Origin: Hymenobacter sp. YC55
Lineage (GTDB): Bacteria; Bacteroidota; Bacteroidia; Cytophagales; Hymenobacteraceae
Reading direction: 5' to 3'
NCBI RefSeq assembly: GCF_029433095.1
Contig: NZ_JARNTX010000006.1
Span: 1-64,000 of the forward strand
Length of the DNA: 64,000 nucleotides
Shown: positions 62,853 to 64,000 of the stretch, piece by piece
How the letters are laid out: the number at the start of each line of letters is the position of its first letter
How positions within the stretch are numbered: the stretch's first letter is position 1
Program-made: the position numbers and the translations under genes
The notes under the pieces: model-generated
Told to the model about the DNA's origin: nothing
Seen by the model: the letters and a program-made list of their open reading frames with translations, nothing else
Database searches by the model: none

Positions 62853-64000
62853 ATGAGCAGGAAATTCTATCACCTCAACTACGCATTCCTTGTTCGAGCC
62901 TTCCCAATTCTGTTGGTGTGGGTGCTGCTGCTTGTGCGTGAGTCTGCTTCTGCTCAAGCGCAGGATGTTAAGTTCACGGCGTTGACTACGAAAGACGATT
63001 TGTCTTCCAATACCATCAACGCCATCCTCAAAGATCAATACGGCCTGCTCTGGTTTGCCACCGACGGAGGATTGAAAAAATACGACGGGCAGGAGTTTAA
63101 GACCTACCAACTAGGGGCCCCCAAAGCGGTTGGCTTTCAAGCCAATGACATTTCCGCCCTGCATGAGGACGAAGCAGGTCGGTTGTGGGTAGGAACCATG
63201 GGGGGAGGGCTTTTTACTTACAACCGGCTTCAGGATACCTTCAGGCCTTATACGATAGGCAGCAAGACTACCCCGCTCGATAATAAGTACATTAAGTCTA
63301 TATGTAGTGATGCTTCCGGCACTATTTGGGTGGCCACTATCAATGGCGTACAAACCTTAGACCCGCGAACCGCTAAGATTACTCGAGTTTCCTTGGTTGC
63401 GCCCAACCAGTCGAGAACGTTGAACCCTATATGTGTCTATGCGGATCGGAAGCACAGAGTTTGGATTGGCACCGAAAGCGGTCTGTTCTCTTACAACCAA
63501 GCTACCAACTCAATACAGTCTTTCAAGCACGACCCAACTAACACCCGTAGCTTGGTCAGCGACACCGTTAACACCATAGCCGAAGACCAGCTTGGGCAAC
63601 TCTGGATCGGTACTAGCAATGGCTTAAGCCAACTTTCTGCCGACGAGGCAAGCTTCGATAATTTTAAATTCAACTATGCCAACAAGCACACGATTGGCAG
63701 CAACCACATCTATACGATAGCCGCTGACCGTGATGGGAGCATCTGGCTCGGCACTGAGGGAGGCCTCGACATCATGGATGTCAGGACCAGAAAGGTGGCG
63801 CGCTACGTTCACAACAGCCGGGACATCTACAGCTTAAACAGCAAATCGGTCCGCAGCATATTCATTGATCGGCAGGGTATTCATTGGATTGGAACGTACC
63901 AGGGAGGAATCGATAAATACGACCAGAACCTTACTCTATTCAATGTTGAGCGGAGCAGTGAGCTTGATCCGTTTGGACTCAATGCTCCTTTTGTAACGGC
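62853..64000 (+). CDS. Hybrid two-component system sensor (HTCS), N-terminal part, cut by window end
   Basis: Only the first 382 codons lie in the window and the frame is still open at the edge. Signal/anchor MSRKFYHLNYAFLVRAFPIL then LVWVLLLVRESASAQAQ. It is followed by Reg_prop repeats of a periplasmic beta-propeller sensor: LWFATDGGLKKYDG, LWVGTMGGGLFTYN, IWVATINGVQTLD, VWIGTESGLFSYN, LWIGTSNGLSQLS, IWLGTEGGLDIMD, HWIGTYQGGIDKYD. HTCS proteins continue with a Y_Y_Y domain, kinase, receiver and AraC DNA-binding domain (family knowledge, not seen). It is divergent from susC and is the likely xylan-oligosaccharide sensor. The start at 62853 is the first ATG in frame. Confidence 0.9.
   Translation, partial: MSRKFYHLNYAFLVRAFPILLVWVLLLVRESASAQAQDVKFTALTTKDDLSSNTINAILKDQYGLLWFATDGGLKKYDGQEFKTYQLGAPKAVGFQANDISALHEDEAGRLWVGTMGGGLFTYNRLQDTFRPYTIGSKTTPLDNKYIKSICSDASGTIWVATINGVQTLDPRTAKITRVSLVAPNQSRTLNPICVYADRKHRVWIGTESGLFSYNQATNSIQSFKHDPTNTRSLVSDTVNTIAEDQLGQLWIGTSNGLSQLSADEASFDNFKFNYANKHTIGSNHIYTIAADRDGSIWLGTEGGLDIMDVRTRKVARYVHNSRDIYSLNSKSVRSIFIDRQGIHWIGTYQGGIDKYDQNLTLFNVERSSELDPFGLNAPFVT

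Overview
The window looks like chromosome from a GC-rich member of the Bacteroidota, most likely Hymenobacter or a close relative (inference). Support comes from two SusC/SusD pairs, a type IX secretion sorting domain, a Reg_prop hybrid sensor, Cytophagales-type AraC/redox gene pairs and a dispersed intergenic palindrome that yields spurious 'RQAQHD'/'CAQHD' peptides when translated. No rRNA, tRNA, CRISPR array or complete insertion sequence was found.

Region A (1-13.4 kb) is a mannose/mannoside locus. A SusC with an STN signalling domain and its SusD lipoprotein are followed by a convergent BadF-type sugar kinase. Then come a two-domain mannose-6-phosphate isomerase, a DeoR regulator, an MFS sugar porter and a GH92 alpha-mannosidase. 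Read together: outer-membrane uptake, release of mannose by GH92, import by the MFS porter, phosphorylation and isomerisation to fructose-6-phosphate. A good inverted repeat lies between the divergent kinase and isomerase genes.

Region B (13.4-32 kb) is a patchwork of small units. Four AraC-type regulators sit beside SDR, aldo/keto reductase, zinc alcohol dehydrogenase and quinone-oxidoreductase genes. These are followed by a Fur-family repressor, a ChrB-domain/AraC fusion, a DUF2490 protein, a decayed second ChrB fragment, a DUF1259 protein, a small Cys/His protein, a BLUF blue-light photoreceptor and a large SBBP-repeat protein with a type IX sorting tail.

Region C (32.4-64 kb) is a large xylan/arabinoxylan utilisation locus, all on the minus strand. 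In transcription order it holds SusC, SusD, terminator, SGNH acetylesterase, GH10 xylanase, GH127/146 beta-L-arabinofuranosidase, GH43, GH51, GH97, GH43, GH43-CBM6, double CE1 esterase, GH95, GH43 and a GH67 alpha-glucuronidase. A divergent hybrid two-component sensor (HTCS), cut by the window edge, is the probable regulator. Between it and susC lies a 1.35 kb AT-rich intergenic region with palindromes and a possible folded leader.

The most unusual object is the last gene of region C. The GH67 reading frame keeps all three catalytic acids, but near residue 606 it runs in frame into the second half of a PAS domain plus a complete histidine kinase (HisKA and HATPase). The GH67 C-terminus and the PAS N-terminus are both missing. 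It is either a real deletion-born chimera or an assembly misjoin.
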